Shown here piece after piece: positions 42,378 to 53,413 of a DNA stretch of 64,000 nt. A program made the position numbers and the translations under genes. Source of the stretch: Veillonella criceti (GTDB lineage Bacteria > Bacillota > Negativicutes > Veillonellales > Veillonellaceae); the NCBI RefSeq assembly GCF_900460315.1, contig NZ_UHIO01000001.1:1023501-1087500 (forward strand), given 5' to 3'. The notes under the pieces are model-generated. The model saw only the letters and a program-made list of their open reading frames with translations, was not told where the DNA came from and searched no databases. How positions within the stretch are numbered: position 1 is the stretch's first letter; each line of letters begins with the position of its first letter.

Positions 42378-43028
42378 TTACGCCTCCTCAGGTTTGATTG
42401 CTTCTAGGCGGAAAATCGGCTGTCCTTTTTTACTAAATTTTTCTTCATATTCAGTCATTACATTGGGCATATCCGTACTATGTAAATCATACGTTACATT
42501 TTTTAACGTCCAGCCACATTCTTTAAATTCTTCTAAGGAAAATAAGAATAAACCTTCATTATCCGTTTTAAAATGAATTTCCCCCTGTGGCTTCAACAAC
42601 CGTGCATACCGCTCTAAAAATGTACGGTAAGTTAATCGGCGTTTCGCATGCCGTGCCTTTGGCCATGGATCACAGAAGTTAATATAAAAACGGTCTACTT
42701 CCCCATGCTCCACTACCTCTTCAATACCTGCAATATCAAAGAGCGTTACTTTGGCATTCGGTAAACCACGTTCAAACACTTTCTGAGCGGCATAATAAAG
42801 CACACCCAATTGTACTTCAAAGCCCACAAAATTAGCTTCTGGATATGTTTCAGCCATCCCCGCAATAAAACGGCCCTTACCAGTACCTAATTCAAAATAT
42901 AACGGTTTCGTAGGGTCTACGAATAATTCACGCCACGCCCCTTTGTGAGCCTCATGGTTCTCCAAAATCACATGTGAATCATACTCGTGAATCGCCTCAT
43001 CAATCCAAGGTTTTCTACGTAATCGCAT
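42378..43028 (-). CDS. trmB: tRNA (guanine-N7)-methyltransferase
   Basis: 216 residues. SAM motif FELGTGKGRFIAGMAE near residue 47, FVGFEVQLGVLYYAAQK, and the family-specific NFCDPWPKARHAKRRLT near residue 118 with DPWPK(x)RH. Makes m7G46 in tRNA. Translationally close to ftsW (three bases). Confidence 0.93.
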   Translation of the reverse strand: MRLRRKPWIDEAIHEYDSHVILENHEAHKGAWRELFVDPTKPLYFELGTGKGRFIAGMAETYPEANFVGFEVQLGVLYYAAQKVFERGLPNAKVTLFDIAGIEEVVEHGEVDRFYINFCDPWPKARHAKRRLTYRTFLERYARLLKPQGEIHFKTDNEGLFLFSLEEFKECGWTLKNVTYDLHSTDMPNVMTEYEEKFSKKGQPIFRLEAIKPEEA

Positions 43029-43192
43029 ACTATCTCCTTTAAGTCTATTAATCCTATACTACTATTAATCTAAATATCATCTTCTATTTCAGCAACATTA
43101 CAAACACAGCCTAATAAAAGCACTTGTAAAACGATTTTTCAAAAAAATCTTTATCTAATTAATTATATAGTATAGTAGTCATTTGCACAACA

Positions 43193-43271
43193 AAAGGCTG
43201 CCTCTAAAATGCTCGTCTTGAAATACGCTTCAGAAAATCTGAAGTGTATGAGCACTTAGAAACAGCCTTTG
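43193..43271. terminator. 79-base branched hairpin between trmB and the giant adhesin
   Basis: CAAAAGGCTG/CAGCCTTTG at the base, TGCTC/GAGCA in the middle and TACGCTTCAGA/TCTGAAGTGTA at the tip. Longer than a normal terminator; it lies in a 375-base gene-free stretch (43029-43403) that otherwise holds little. Confidence 0.5.
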
Positions 43272-43403
43272 TCTCAGAATATCCTCAACATACACCATAG
43301 TTTACAAGGTCATAAGCCAATCTCATGCGTGCTACCCCATATAGCAAACCCAACTAACTATAGGCTCCCTCGTATGGTGAGGATACTATACAATTGTGAA
43401 ACC

Positions 43404-46400
43404 TTATTTACTAATCATCAACGACTGTACTAATTCTTCTAGCTTTTTAATACGTTCGTTTTGACTTTCATTTTGAGCTTTCAAGTCATCAATTTCAGTA
43501 GTTTGTTGTTCTACATATTCAATTAGACGACCTTTACTCATACCAGCATATGGATTCGATTCGCCAAACTTCATGCTCACGCCAAAGTTCATCATATCTT
43601 CGCCATTGCCTAACGTACCGCCTACACTAAACATAGTGTTTTCGTTTGGACGATAGAACGCACCTAATGCAACAGAGCTCGAACCGTGATACGTACCAAC
43701 ACCAGCCGTGAAATTCCACTTATTATCTGGATCATAATCGAGTGGATGTAACGCTGCTAAGGCTGCAAGACCGGCACCCGATTTATTAATCTTAGTATCT
43801 AATCGTGAAATTTGATGTGAGTTATTTTGTACTACATTCGCTACGCCACTAATTTGTTCAGATAAAGTTTCACGAACTTCAAATACTTGACCGGTTGTCG
43901 CCGCATAATTGCCATTTTCTTCTAATTCAACGGCTTCAACATTACTAATAATACCTGTGTTAGTAATTTTTACAGTATCACCAACAGTAATACTATTGCC
44001 TACTTTAAGATCTTTGTTCAAGGATAAAGTATATTCATTCTTGCCATCAGTCTTAGGCGCTATAATATTACCATCACCTTCTTTAATTGTTGTAGCACCA
44101 GCAATTTCAGTAATATTATCAATAATATTAGTAATTTTGCCATCCACAGCGTGAAGTTGATCTTCTGTAGCAGCACGACCTGATTCAAAAGTCTTGCCAT
44201 CCCACTTCGTATTAGTTAAGCCTGTGATTGTACTATTAGCGATTTCCCCATCTTTTGGTTTCGTACCATCAATAACAATACCACCAATAGTGATTTTTTC
44301 ATCAAGACTCACTTTTACGCCTTTAGTTGCATCAGCTTCATCAACTGGAGTTACTTTTACGCCGGTAACAGCATCGCCTTCAACTTTAGTAACAATGCCA
44401 TTATCAGTGATGTTATTGACTTTTTCTTCTAAGTTTGTGACCTTACCTTCTACCTTAGTTACACGAGTGTTCAAGGTAGTAATATTAGAAGTATTATCTG
44501 TTACCTCTTTAACAAAAGCAGGATCTACACCAATCGTAATATCATTACCGGATTGTGTAACTTTAATCTTTTCGCCATCTTTAAAGTTAATGATTTCGTT
44601 CTTCTTAATAGAACGTTCACCTGCACCATTGACTTGAAGCTTCCAAACACCAGCTTCGCCAACTTGTGAGCTAATGTTGCTAATCGCTGTTTGTAATTGT
44701 TTTTCTGTAGCAGCACGGTTTTCAACGATACCAGCTTCAGGATTCCAATCAATATTTGTTAAGCCAGTAATATACCGACCTTCTACAGCTTTATCTGGTA
44801 CATCTTTATCACCAACTTTTGGCATCGGTGTTTGTTTCCCAATGTAAATACCGCCAGTTAGGGTACCCTTTTCATCTGTAGTTCCGCCAATGCGCACACT
44901 ACCGTCATCAGGAAGATTGATATTCTTAGCTAATTTAACGCGTAAGCCTATAATCTTGTTATCCTTAGAATCTACATCAGCTACTACACCAATGTTATTA
45001 TCAGTTAAGGAATCTGTTGCTGCACCACCTTTAATATCTAGCCGTTCATTAAGTTTCTTAGCTACATATCGGTTAGTGCCATCTTTAAAGTCATCACCAG
45101 CAAACTTCATACCGTCATTGAGCGTAGCTACTTCGGTAACAATTGGCTTTCCATCGGCACCTTTTTCGCCAGTTTCATATACGATACGCGTGATAGTTTC
45201 ACCATCTTTACCATCAACGCCTGGTGTGCCTTCTTTTACAGTAATCTCAGCAACAGCATTCTTACCTGGTGTACCATCAGCACCATCTTTGCCTTTTTCA
45301 CCAATAATTGTAATAGTACCTTTTTCAGCATCCTCGCCTGGTTCGCCTGGTTTGCCTTCTTTACCTGGGTTACCAATAGTCACATCATTATTAAGCTTAA
45401 GATCATATACCTTCTTGCCATTAACTTCAGTTAAACCAAGTGTTAAACTACCTTCACCAACATACTTATCCTTAACAGCGGACGTACCATCAACTTTAAG
45501 CTCTGTATGATTACCGCCAACAGATGTCTTCACCTTACCAAGCTCGTCCAGTAACTGACCATAGTTAACTGCATCAGTATCTGCTGTACCTTCAGCTACA
45601 TTAGTAATCCGTTGGTTACCATTATCTAAGCCTGTAGAGGATAGTTTTACCGCGCCTACTACTGGTTTTTCTACTGGATTTACAGCTGCATTATCTTTTG
45701 TATACGACTTGGATTGTTCATCATAAACAGCATCAGTTAAATCAGCATACCAGTTTCCATCTCGGCCTTTTACTAAGGCATTACCATCAGCATCTTTTGC
45801 AGTTTCTGTAAAAGCTACACTGCCATCATTTAGAGCTAAATTCTTAGCCAGTTTAACGCGTAAGCCTATAATCTTGTTATCCTTAGAATCTACATCAGCT
45901 ACTACACCAATGTTATTATCAGTTAAGGAATCTGCTGCTGCACCACCTTTAATATCTAGCCGTTCATTAAGTTTCTTAGCTACATATCGGTTAGTGCCAT
46001 CTTTAAAGTCATCACCAGCAAACTTCATACCGTCATTGAGCGTAGCTACTTCGGTAACAATTGGCTTTCCATCGGCACCTTTTTCGCCCGTTTCATATAC
46101 GATACGTGTGATAGTTTCACCATCTTTACCATCAACGCCTGGTGTGCCTTCTTTTACAGTAATCTCAGCAACAGCATTCTTACCTGGTGTACCATCAGCA
46201 CCATCTTTGCCTTTTTCACCAATAATTGTAATACTACCTGCTTCAGCATCCTCGCCTGGTTCGCCTGGTTTGCCTTCTTTACCTGGGCTACCAATAGTCA
46301 CGTCATTATTAAGCTTAAGATCATATACCTTCTTGCCATTAACTTCAGTTAAACCAAGTGTTAAACTACCTTCACCAACATACTCATCTTTAACAGCGGA

Positions 46401-49400
46401 CGTACCATCAACTTTAAGCTCTGTATGATTACCGCCAACAGATGTCTTCACCTTACCAAGCTCGTCCAGTAACTGACCATAGTTAACTGCATCAGTATCT
46501 GCTGTACCTTCAGCTACATTAGTAATCCGTTGGTTACCATTATCTAAGCCTGTAGAGGATAGTTTTACCGTGCCTACTACTGGTTTTTCTACTGGATTTA
46601 CAGCTGCATTATCTTTTGTATAAGACTTGGATTGTTCATCATAAACAGCATCTGTTAAATCTGTGTACCAGTTTCCATCTTTGCCTTTTACTAAGGCATT
46701 ACCATCAGCATCTTTTGCAGTTTCTGTAAAAGCTACACTGCCATCATTTAGAGCTAAATTCTTAGCCAGTTTAACGCGTAAGCCTATAATCTTGTTATCC
46801 TTAGAATCTACATCAGCTACTACACCAATGTTATTATCAGTTAAGGAATCTGCTGCTGCACCACCTTTAATATCTAGCCGTTCATTAAGTTTCTTAGCTA
46901 CATATCGGTTAGTGCCATCTTTAAAGTCATCACCAGCAAACTTCATACCGTCATTGAGCGTAGCTACTTCGGTAACAATTGGCTTTCCATCGGCACCTTT
47001 TTCGCCCGTTTCATATACGATACGTGTGATAGTTTCACCATCTTTACCATCAACGCCTGGTGTGCCTTCTTTTACAGTAATCTCAGCAACAGCATTCTTA
47101 CCTGGTGTACCATCAGCACCATCTTTGCCTTTTTCACCAATAATTGTAATACTACCTGCTTCAGCATCCTCGCCTGGTTCGCCTGGTTTGCCTTCTTTAC
47201 CTGGGCTACCAATAGTCACGTCATTATTAAGCTTAAGATCATATACCTTCTTGCCATTAACTTCAGTTAAACCAAGTGTTAAACTACCTTCACCAACATA
47301 CTTATCCTTAACAGCGGACGTACCATCAACTTTAAGCTCTGTATGATTACCGCCAACAGATGTCTTCACCTTACCAAGCTCGTCCAGTAACTGACCATAG
47401 TTAACTGCATCAGTATCTGCTGTACCTTCAGCTACATTAGTAATCCGTTGGTTACCATTATCTAAGCCTGTAGAGGATAGTTTTACCGTGCCTACTACTG
47501 GTTTTTCTACTGGATTTACAGCTGCATTATCTTTTGTATACGACTTGGATTGCTCATCGTATACAGCATCTGTTAAATCTGTGTACCAGTTTCCATCTTT
47601 GCCTTTTACTAATAAATTGCCATCAGCGTCAGTTCCTACTTCAGAGAAAGCTACACTACCGTCAGCCAGTTTAATGTTCTTAGCTAATTTAACAGTAAGT
47701 GTATCCGTGCCAGAAGCTACTATACCAATATTATTATCAGTCAGGTCTGAAACAGTTGCACCACCAACAATGTTTAATTGTTCACTAATACCTCTATGTA
47801 ATACATCAGTTGCATCACCTTTAAAATTAAGACCTGCTTCACGTAATGCTTTTAATTGTGCTACGTTAACCGCATCAGTATCTTCTGTACCAGCTGCTAC
47901 ATTTGTAATTTGGCGAGTATCCGCTGCAGTACCTACTGATACTGCACCTAAGCCTGATAGATACGATGAAATAATAGCATTTCTAGCATCATAGCTCTTT
48001 GAAGTTTCAGCATAAGCTGTTTTAACCTCGGCTTGTAGTTGTTCATTTTCTTTATCAACTTCTAGGGCTGCACTTTTTTCACGATATACTGCTAATTTAG
48101 CTTTAAAATCGTCATCCGCTATCTTATATTCGTCATCCTTACCTAGATACTTAGCTATATCTTCTGCTTTACTAAAAGTAACGCCATCCACTGTATACCC
48201 AAAGGCCCCTGACTCTCTATCTACAACGGAATAAGCCCCTAAGGCAACGCCACTTTCAACATTCCCTTCAGAAGCATAGCCCAAGGCCATTGCTTTATCA
48301 TTAAAAGCTTCTGTATAACCACCTAAAGCAATAGTATTTGTCCCTTTAGTTTTTGCATTATAGCCTATAGCTGTACCAAACCGACCTTCTTCTGTATTTG
48401 CCCAAGGGCCAATAGCAATAGAACGATACCCATTGGCCATTGTTTTATAACCTAATGCTGTTGTCATTTCACCATTAGCTTCTGTGCCTCTACCTACTGC
48501 TAAAGACCACCCACCATTAGCTTTAGTTTCACCACCAATAGCAATACTTCCACTTGTTGGTGCTTCTGCATACGTCCCTAAAGCCATACTGAAAGTATCT
48601 TCAGCTTTTGCTCGATTACCAAGAGCTATTGCGCCTGCTGCTATTGCCTTTGATGTATCACCAATAGAAACAGAACCACGACCTGTAGCCTTTGCTTCTG
48701 ACCCCATCGCATTTGATTGGAAAGTCGCTGATGCTAAATTACCTACCGCTACACCACCTTGACCCGTAGCGGTTGCTTTAGATCCTATAGCAACAGAAAG
48801 ACCACTTGCATCACTAGTTGAATCATTAATATCAAACGCATTTGCTCCATCACCAATAGCTACACTAAGACCTCTTGCTTTAGCATAATTACCAATAGCT
48901 ACATCTGCTTGATTAGAATCGCCGGCTACTGTATTTTTACCAATAGCCACACTAAGGTCTGATGTTGCCACAGAGCTTACACCAATTACAATCCCTTTGC
49001 CATCAGTAATATTACTACCAATTACAATTGCATTGTCAGTACCAGCTGCTACATTAGAACCTAACGCTACTATATTAGCTGCACTAGCACTTGCATTAGG
49101 ACCTATAGCAATAGAATCTTCTCCAACAGCACCTTTACTGTTTTTATTACCATCTAATTTAGAGTTGATAGATACATATTCAACTTCATTGGTAATAGTA
49201 TTAGAAACTTGATTTATTTTAGTTGTCAACGCAGTATTCAACGCGTCTAATTGTTTAACATTGACTGCATCATACTCATCAGCACCACCAGCAACATTAG
49301 TTATGCGGCGACGATTAGCTTCTACTGTGTAATCGCCAATACTATATTTAGCATTCCCCACAGAAACTATGCCCTGCGCTTTATTAAATGCTTCTTTTGA

Positions 49401-52400
49401 TAAATAAGCTTCTGTACTCACATCATCAGAAATATACGCTAACGAGTTATTCCCCAGTGCTACTGAATTATCTGAAGCAGCTCGTGAGTAGCTACCCAAT
49501 GTAGCCGAGCGATTTACATCTGTTGTTCCATCTAATGAGCGAATAATCGAATATGTACCAATTGCTACAGAGTTCTCACCTGTTGTTCGTGTCCAATGAC
49601 CTAATGCCATAGCATGCTTGCCCTCTGCATATGCTTGTTTACCAATAGCTGTTGCATAATGGTCTTTTGCCTTAGCTGCTACCCCAATAGCAATGGTATT
49701 TGTATCGTAGGTCTCGGCTCCTGAACCAATAGAGAGTGCTTGGTACCCAAATGATTTTGCGCCATGACCTACAGCAACAGAATTCATTTGCTCCTTGCCT
49801 TCTTCAGGATTTGTATCAGACTCAACTATTTCAATGCTATTATTAGGTATACCAACTTCTGGATCACTATCTCGTACCGCTCCAATATAAGTATTACGAC
49901 CTAAAGCAGTACCATTAATTCCCGAACGCTCTATAGTTGAAAGATAGCCTAAACCAACTGAGTGATTTCCACTAATTGTACTAGCACTACCTATGGCCAT
50001 TGAGCTATAACCGAACGCTCTAGCTGCAGTACCTATAGCCAAAGCACTATCAGCTGATGCACCTGTCTCACTTACTACACCAATGGCGATAGATTGTAAG
50101 CCTTTAGCCTTATTACCGTATCCCATAGCAAGTGCAACTTGTCCTGTAGTTTCATTTTCTTGACCAAAGGTATAACTATATGCAGCTGTCGATTTATTAT
50201 TATTTCCTACAGCTAAGCTATTCAATCCACTAGCACTAGATCTTGGTCCAATAACCACAGCATCAGTAGCTCCCGCTATAGAGTTAAACCCTAATGCAAC
50301 CGAGCGGTCTCCTATACTATTGGTTCCATGACCAATAGAAATTCCATCTTCATTCGCTACATTAGTAAGATGCCCTATAGCTACACCACTCAACGCACCT
50401 TTAGATACGGTAACGTCTGGCCCTATTGCAATAGAATCAGGTGCACCTGCTCCGGCAGGGTCATTGAACAATCCAAAGTTTCTTGCTACAGGGTCTAAAT
50501 CCTGACCAGTAGTGTTCACATGGACATAACCACTGGGACCTTCCGCTACTTTTTCAACTTTAGTATTAAGAGCCTTAAACTGCGCCACGTTAACTGCATC
50601 AGTATCTTCTGTACCGGCAGCTACATTTGTGATTTGACGAGTTGCATATGCAGTACCTACCGAAACAGCGCCTAACCCAGATTTATACGCAGCACTTAAT
50701 TTATTTCTCTCATCTACAATAGCATAAAGTTCATCTCTTGCTTTTACTGCCGCATTATACAAAGTCTTATCATCTGGATTAGCATCTGAGACAGCTTTTT
50801 TCTCCAACATCTCTTTTTGCTTATCTATTGCTTGTGCTGTTAATGCATTATATTCATCAACCTTACCTAAATAAGTTATAATATCTGCTTCACTTGTAAA
50901 AACAGTTCCATTTGGTACATAGCCATAACTTCCGCTTGCTCTATCAGCCATTGAAAATGAGCCTAGTGCAATAGACTGTTCAGCCTCAGCCCGTGCACTT
51001 GAACCTAAAGCAATAGCACGATCCGCTTTTGCCTTTGCGCTTGCCCCCATAGCTACACTACGAAGTCCAGAAGCCAACGAATTCGCACCTAATGAAGCTG
51101 AATTTACACCACTAGCTTCAGAAAAAAAGCCTAGGGCTATACTTCTATCACCAGAACCAATTGATCTCGTACCAATAGCGACACCTGAATCGCTTTCAGC
51201 GTGAGCCCTATCACCAATAGCAATAGAGCCTTCCTTTTTAGTCTCCGTATTACTTACTGCCTTATTACCAATAGCAATACCAGCATTACCATTAGCTGTT
51301 ACACTTGTGCCTAAGGCAACTGCGGATTCTCCTAAAGCATTACTATTTTGACCATAAGCTACACTATAATTACCGGTAGCTATAGATTTCCAACCTACTG
51401 CTGTATTTCGTGCATTACCAGATGCATTTGCCTCAACACCGATAGCAACACTATGATTAGATGTTGTAGAAGAACTTACACCAATAACAATACCTTTACC
51501 ATCAGTAATATTACTACCAATTACAATCGCATTGTCAATACTTGCTTTTACATTAGAACCTAAAGCTACTGTATTAGCTGCACTAGCACTTGCATCAGGA
51601 CCAATTGCAATAGAATCAGTACCACTAGCGCCTGAGTTATCTTTATTACCTTCCACTTTCGAATTTATATCTACATACTCAACACCACTACTGGTACTTA
51701 TTTTATTAGCAATACGCGCATCTACAGCTGTACTCAAAGCTTTTAACTGTTTAACATTAACTGCATCATAATCATCGGCACCACCGGCTAATCCAGTGAT
51801 ACGACGATGGTTAATTGGTGCAACATTATTCCCTAAATTTAGTTCAAAATTATTACCTATTGCAACAATACCATTATCAGCAGAGAATGTTTCGCCACTT
51901 AAATACGATGTATTAGCTACACCATCAGTAAATGCATAGGAATTATGACCTAAGGCTACTGAATTAGGCCCTCCAGCAAAACTAGTAAAACCAATAGCTA
52001 CGCCATTATCATGCAAAGTATGTGCACCAGCACCAATGGCTACACCAGTAGGGCTAGTACTTGCAAAATTACCAATAGCAACCGAGTCATAACTTGGATT
52101 TACATTATATCCAATACCTACCATATAATTGTTTGAATTAGGGTCATCTACTTTACCAATATCACTACCAATCAAAATAGAACGCACACCATTACTGTAT
52201 ACACTATGCCCAATCCCAATAGAATTACTAGCAACGTTATCATTTTCATCTGTCAATTTTACATTGGTACCAATAGCTACAGCACCATTAGTTATAGATT
52301 CAGCACCCGCACCAATAGCAATAGTTGACCCTCCAAGTGCCTGAGCTAAAGTACCTATAGCAATATTCGCATACTCTTCCTCACTAGCATTAGCCCTATT

Positions 52401-52697
52401 ACCAATAGCAATAGCTGATTTCCACTTTGCTACCGAATCAACACCTAACGCAATACCATCTCCTGTTCCTGATGTTGGCATAGCACTGCTCTTAGTATAT
52501 AAATCTCTTGTCCAACCTTGTAACTCTGTGATTTGCTTATCTTGATTTGTAATCTGCTCTCCAAACTTCGCCACCACCGCATCATACACCGCTTGTTGAT
52601 CCGCTGTTAAGTCAGCAGCCAAAAGTCCCCCTCCAGTATATAAAATAGAGGTTGTAGCTAATGTGGCTACTAAAAGTGCTCTTGATTTTTTGTCCAT
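43404..52697 (-). CDS. Giant trimeric autotransporter adhesin (3097 residues)
   Basis: Surface adhesin of the YadA type, trimeric, outer membrane. A plain signal peptide (about 1-28, ends LLAAD; no ESPR). Long head regions of YadA repeats (AIGxxAxAxGxxSxAxG) at about 85-640 and 760-1500, separated by neck motifs NVAAGTEDTDAVNVAQ. Two helical inserts lie near 600-670 and 1510-1560. At about 1690-2590 are three near-identical 306-residue repeats, each with a neck, a head and a collagen-like GKEGKPGEPGEDAE tract. Coiled-coil stalks follow, then the YadA anchor barrel (LAALHPLDYDPDNKWNFTAG, about 2980-3045). Unusually, a further 50-residue coiled coil (IDDLKAQNESQNERIKKLEE) follows the barrel; typical family members end at the barrel with Phe. 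Monocistronic. Confidence 0.92.
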   Translation of the reverse strand: MDKKSRALLVATLATTSILYTGGGLLAADLTADQQAVYDAVVAKFGEQITNQDKQITELQGWTRDLYTKSSAMPTSGTGDGIALGVDSVAKWKSAIAIGNRANASEEEYANIAIGTLAQALGGSTIAIGAGAESITNGAVAIGTNVKLTDENDNVASNSIGIGHSVYSNGVRSILIGSDIGKVDDPNSNNYMVGIGYNVNPSYDSVAIGNFASTSPTGVAIGAGAHTLHDNGVAIGFTSFAGGPNSVALGHNSYAFTDGVANTSYLSGETFSADNGIVAIGNNFELNLGNNVAPINHRRITGLAGGADDYDAVNVKQLKALSTAVDARIANKISTSSGVEYVDINSKVEGNKDNSGASGTDSIAIGPDASASAANTVALGSNVKASIDNAIVIGSNITDGKGIVIGVSSSTTSNHSVAIGVEANASGNARNTAVGWKSIATGNYSVAYGQNSNALGESAVALGTSVTANGNAGIAIGNKAVSNTETKKEGSIAIGDRAHAESDSGVAIGTRSIGSGDRSIALGFFSEASGVNSASLGANSLASGLRSVAMGASAKAKADRAIALGSSARAEAEQSIALGSFSMADRASGSYGYVPNGTVFTSEADIITYLGKVDEYNALTAQAIDKQKEMLEKKAVSDANPDDKTLYNAAVKARDELYAIVDERNKLSAAYKSGLGAVSVGTAYATRQITNVAAGTEDTDAVNVAQFKALNTKVEKVAEGPSGYVHVNTTGQDLDPVARNFGLFNDPAGAGAPDSIAIGPDVTVSKGALSGVAIGHLTNVANEDGISIGHGTNSIGDRSVALGFNSIAGATDAVVIGPRSSASGLNSLAVGNNNKSTAAYSYTFGQENETTGQVALAMGYGNKAKGLQSIAIGVVSETGASADSALAIGTAARAFGYSSMAIGSASTISGNHSVGLGYLSTIERSGINGTALGRNTYIGAVRDSDPEVGIPNNSIEIVESDTNPEEGKEQMNSVAVGHGAKSFGYQALSIGSGAETYDTNTIAIGVAAKAKDHYATAIGKQAYAEGKHAMALGHWTRTTGENSVAIGTYSIIRSLDGTTDVNRSATLGSYSRAASDNSVALGNNSLAYISDDVSTEAYLSKEAFNKAQGIVSVGNAKYSIGDYTVEANRRRITNVAGGADEYDAVNVKQLDALNTALTTKINQVSNTITNEVEYVSINSKLDGNKNSKGAVGEDSIAIGPNASASAANIVALGSNVAAGTDNAIVIGSNITDGKGIVIGVSSVATSDLSVAIGKNTVAGDSNQADVAIGNYAKARGLSVAIGDGANAFDINDSTSDASGLSVAIGSKATATGQGGVAVGNLASATFQSNAMGSEAKATGRGSVSIGDTSKAIAAGAIALGNRAKAEDTFSMALGTYAEAPTSGSIAIGGETKANGGWSLAVGRGTEANGEMTTALGYKTMANGYRSIAIGPWANTEEGRFGTAIGYNAKTKGTNTIALGGYTEAFNDKAMALGYASEGNVESGVALGAYSVVDRESGAFGYTVDGVTFSKAEDIAKYLGKDDEYKIADDDFKAKLAVYREKSAALEVDKENEQLQAEVKTAYAETSKSYDARNAIISSYLSGLGAVSVGTAADTRQITNVAAGTEDTDAVNVAQLKALREAGLNFKGDATDVLHRGISEQLNIVGGATVSDLTDNNIGIVASGTDTLTVKLAKNIKLADGSVAFSEVGTDADGNLLVKGKDGNWYTDLTDAVYDEQSKSYTKDNAAVNPVEKPVVGTVKLSSTGLDNGNQRITNVAEGTADTDAVNYGQLLDELGKVKTSVGGNHTELKVDGTSAVKDKYVGEGSLTLGLTEVNGKKVYDLKLNNDVTIGSPGKEGKPGEPGEDAEAGSITIIGEKGKDGADGTPGKNAVAEITVKEGTPGVDGKDGETITRIVYETGEKGADGKPIVTEVATLNDGMKFAGDDFKDGTNRYVAKKLNERLDIKGGAAADSLTDNNIGVVADVDSKDNKIIGLRVKLAKNLALNDGSVAFTETAKDADGNALVKGKDGNWYTDLTDAVYDEQSKSYTKDNAAVNPVEKPVVGTVKLSSTGLDNGNQRITNVAEGTADTDAVNYGQLLDELGKVKTSVGGNHTELKVDGTSAVKDEYVGEGSLTLGLTEVNGKKVYDLKLNNDVTIGSPGKEGKPGEPGEDAEAGSITIIGEKGKDGADGTPGKNAVAEITVKEGTPGVDGKDGETITRIVYETGEKGADGKPIVTEVATLNDGMKFAGDDFKDGTNRYVAKKLNERLDIKGGAAADSLTDNNIGVVADVDSKDNKIIGLRVKLAKNLALNDGSVAFTETAKDADGNALVKGRDGNWYADLTDAVYDEQSKSYTKDNAAVNPVEKPVVGAVKLSSTGLDNGNQRITNVAEGTADTDAVNYGQLLDELGKVKTSVGGNHTELKVDGTSAVKDKYVGEGSLTLGLTEVNGKKVYDLKLNNDVTIGNPGKEGKPGEPGEDAEKGTITIIGEKGKDGADGTPGKNAVAEITVKEGTPGVDGKDGETITRIVYETGEKGADGKPIVTEVATLNDGMKFAGDDFKDGTNRYVAKKLNERLDIKGGAATDSLTDNNIGVVADVDSKDNKIIGLRVKLAKNINLPDDGSVRIGGTTDEKGTLTGGIYIGKQTPMPKVGDKDVPDKAVEGRYITGLTNIDWNPEAGIVENRAATEKQLQTAISNISSQVGEAGVWKLQVNGAGERSIKKNEIINFKDGEKIKVTQSGNDITIGVDPAFVKEVTDNTSNITTLNTRVTKVEGKVTNLEEKVNNITDNGIVTKVEGDAVTGVKVTPVDEADATKGVKVSLDEKITIGGIVIDGTKPKDGEIANSTITGLTNTKWDGKTFESGRAATEDQLHAVDGKITNIIDNITEIAGATTIKEGDGNIIAPKTDGKNEYTLSLNKDLKVGNSITVGDTVKITNTGIISNVEAVELEENGNYAATTGQVFEVRETLSEQISGVANVVQNNSHQISRLDTKINKSGAGLAALAALHPLDYDPDNKWNFTAGVGTYHGSSSVALGAFYRPNENTMFSVGGTLGNGEDMMNFGVSMKFGESNPYAGMSKGRLIEYVEQQTTEIDDLKAQNESQNERIKKLEELVQSLMISK
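44930..47640 (-). repeat. Three tandem 918-bp repeats inside the adhesin gene
   Basis: The same landmark (CGTAAGCCTATAATCTTG) falls at 44941, 45859 and 46777, exactly 918 bases apart (306 codons). Copies differ by a few percent, mostly silent or conservative (for example NPG versus SPG, KGT versus AGS). Length should vary by recombination and short-read assembly could collapse it. Confidence 0.9.
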
Positions 52698-53073
52698 ACT
52701 AACAGTCCCCTTTCGTGTTAACAGTTACTTTGTTTTTCCCTTCTTACCTAAATTTGTGTATTTTCTCTAAACTCTCCCATAGAATAAAGAAAACATACAA
52801 ACTCCATTGCAAATCACTCATATCAAACATAACTATTCTGCACTTGTACCATTATAATGGCACATTTCTTAAATTAAATCAAATATTTTTAAATTTTTTA
52901 TTTATTTTTTTATTTTATAATTATAATATTTTATATCGTTTATTTTCTTAATTTTTTATCTATTTTCAATATTTTATTAATAATGTGATTAATTTACCTC
53001 ATACCCAACTATTAAGATGCGGATAAGAATATTTAATTATTATTCACTAATTTTATACTTTTTCATAATAAAG

Positions 53074-53104
53074 CAAAAAAGTGATGGTCACTTAAACCAT
53101 CACT
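53074..53104 (-). terminator. Hairpin with T tail on the minus strand
   Basis: AGTGATGGT and ACCATCACT with a seven-base loop; on the minus strand it is followed by TTTTTTGC. A second terminator behind the tRNA operon. Confidence 0.6.
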
Positions 53105-53204
53105 CATACTCCACTCTATTATTTATCTAATTTGTAGGCTATCCTAAGCCACAACTAAACTAAAAGTGACTTACTTAAGTATTTTATAAAAGTAAAGAGA
53201 AAGT

Positions 53205-53246
53205 AAAAAAGACGAACTCTCAATGTCTTGAAAGTTCGTCTTTTTT
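53205..53246 (-). terminator. Terminator of the tRNA operon
   Basis: AAAAAAGACGAACT pairs with AGTTCGTCTTTTTT with an inner TCA/TGA continuation. Ends in T on the minus strand, seven bases after tRNA-Val. Confidence 0.85.
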
Positions 53247-53252
53247 ATGATT

Positions 53253-53328
<76 letters not shown>

Positions 53329-53334
53329 ATATGT

Positions 53335-53409
53335 TGGTGACCCGTGGGGGAATCGAACCCCCGATACCGCCGTGAAAGGGCGGTGTCTTAACCGCTTGAC
53401 CAACGGGCC
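53335..53409 (-). tRNA. tRNA-Glu (TTC)
   Basis: Anticodon loop CTTTCAC between CCGCC and GGCGG; acceptor GGCCCGT/ACGGGTC with one wobble; CCA encoded. Confidence 0.96.
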
Positions 53410-53413
53410 AAAA

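Larger units (their letters stand above)
52698..53252. other. AT-rich region upstream of the giant adhesin
   Basis: About 550 bases, extremely AT-rich (long poly-T and poly-A stretches at 52860-52980), no gene seen. It holds the adhesin promoter (not resolved) on the left, and hairpins near 53080 and 53205 on the right. Confidence 0.5.

Noticed and set aside
44890-47994. Long plus-strand open frames opposite the giant adhesin (up to 227 codons)
   Set aside because: They repeat with the 918-bp period, have no ribosome sites and mirror the codon pattern of the adhesin; shadows of a real gene.
48240-52400. Regular short repeats resembling a CRISPR array
   Set aside because: They are imperfect in-frame YadA head repeats within a coding region, without constant repeat/spacer lengths, and no cas genes are present.
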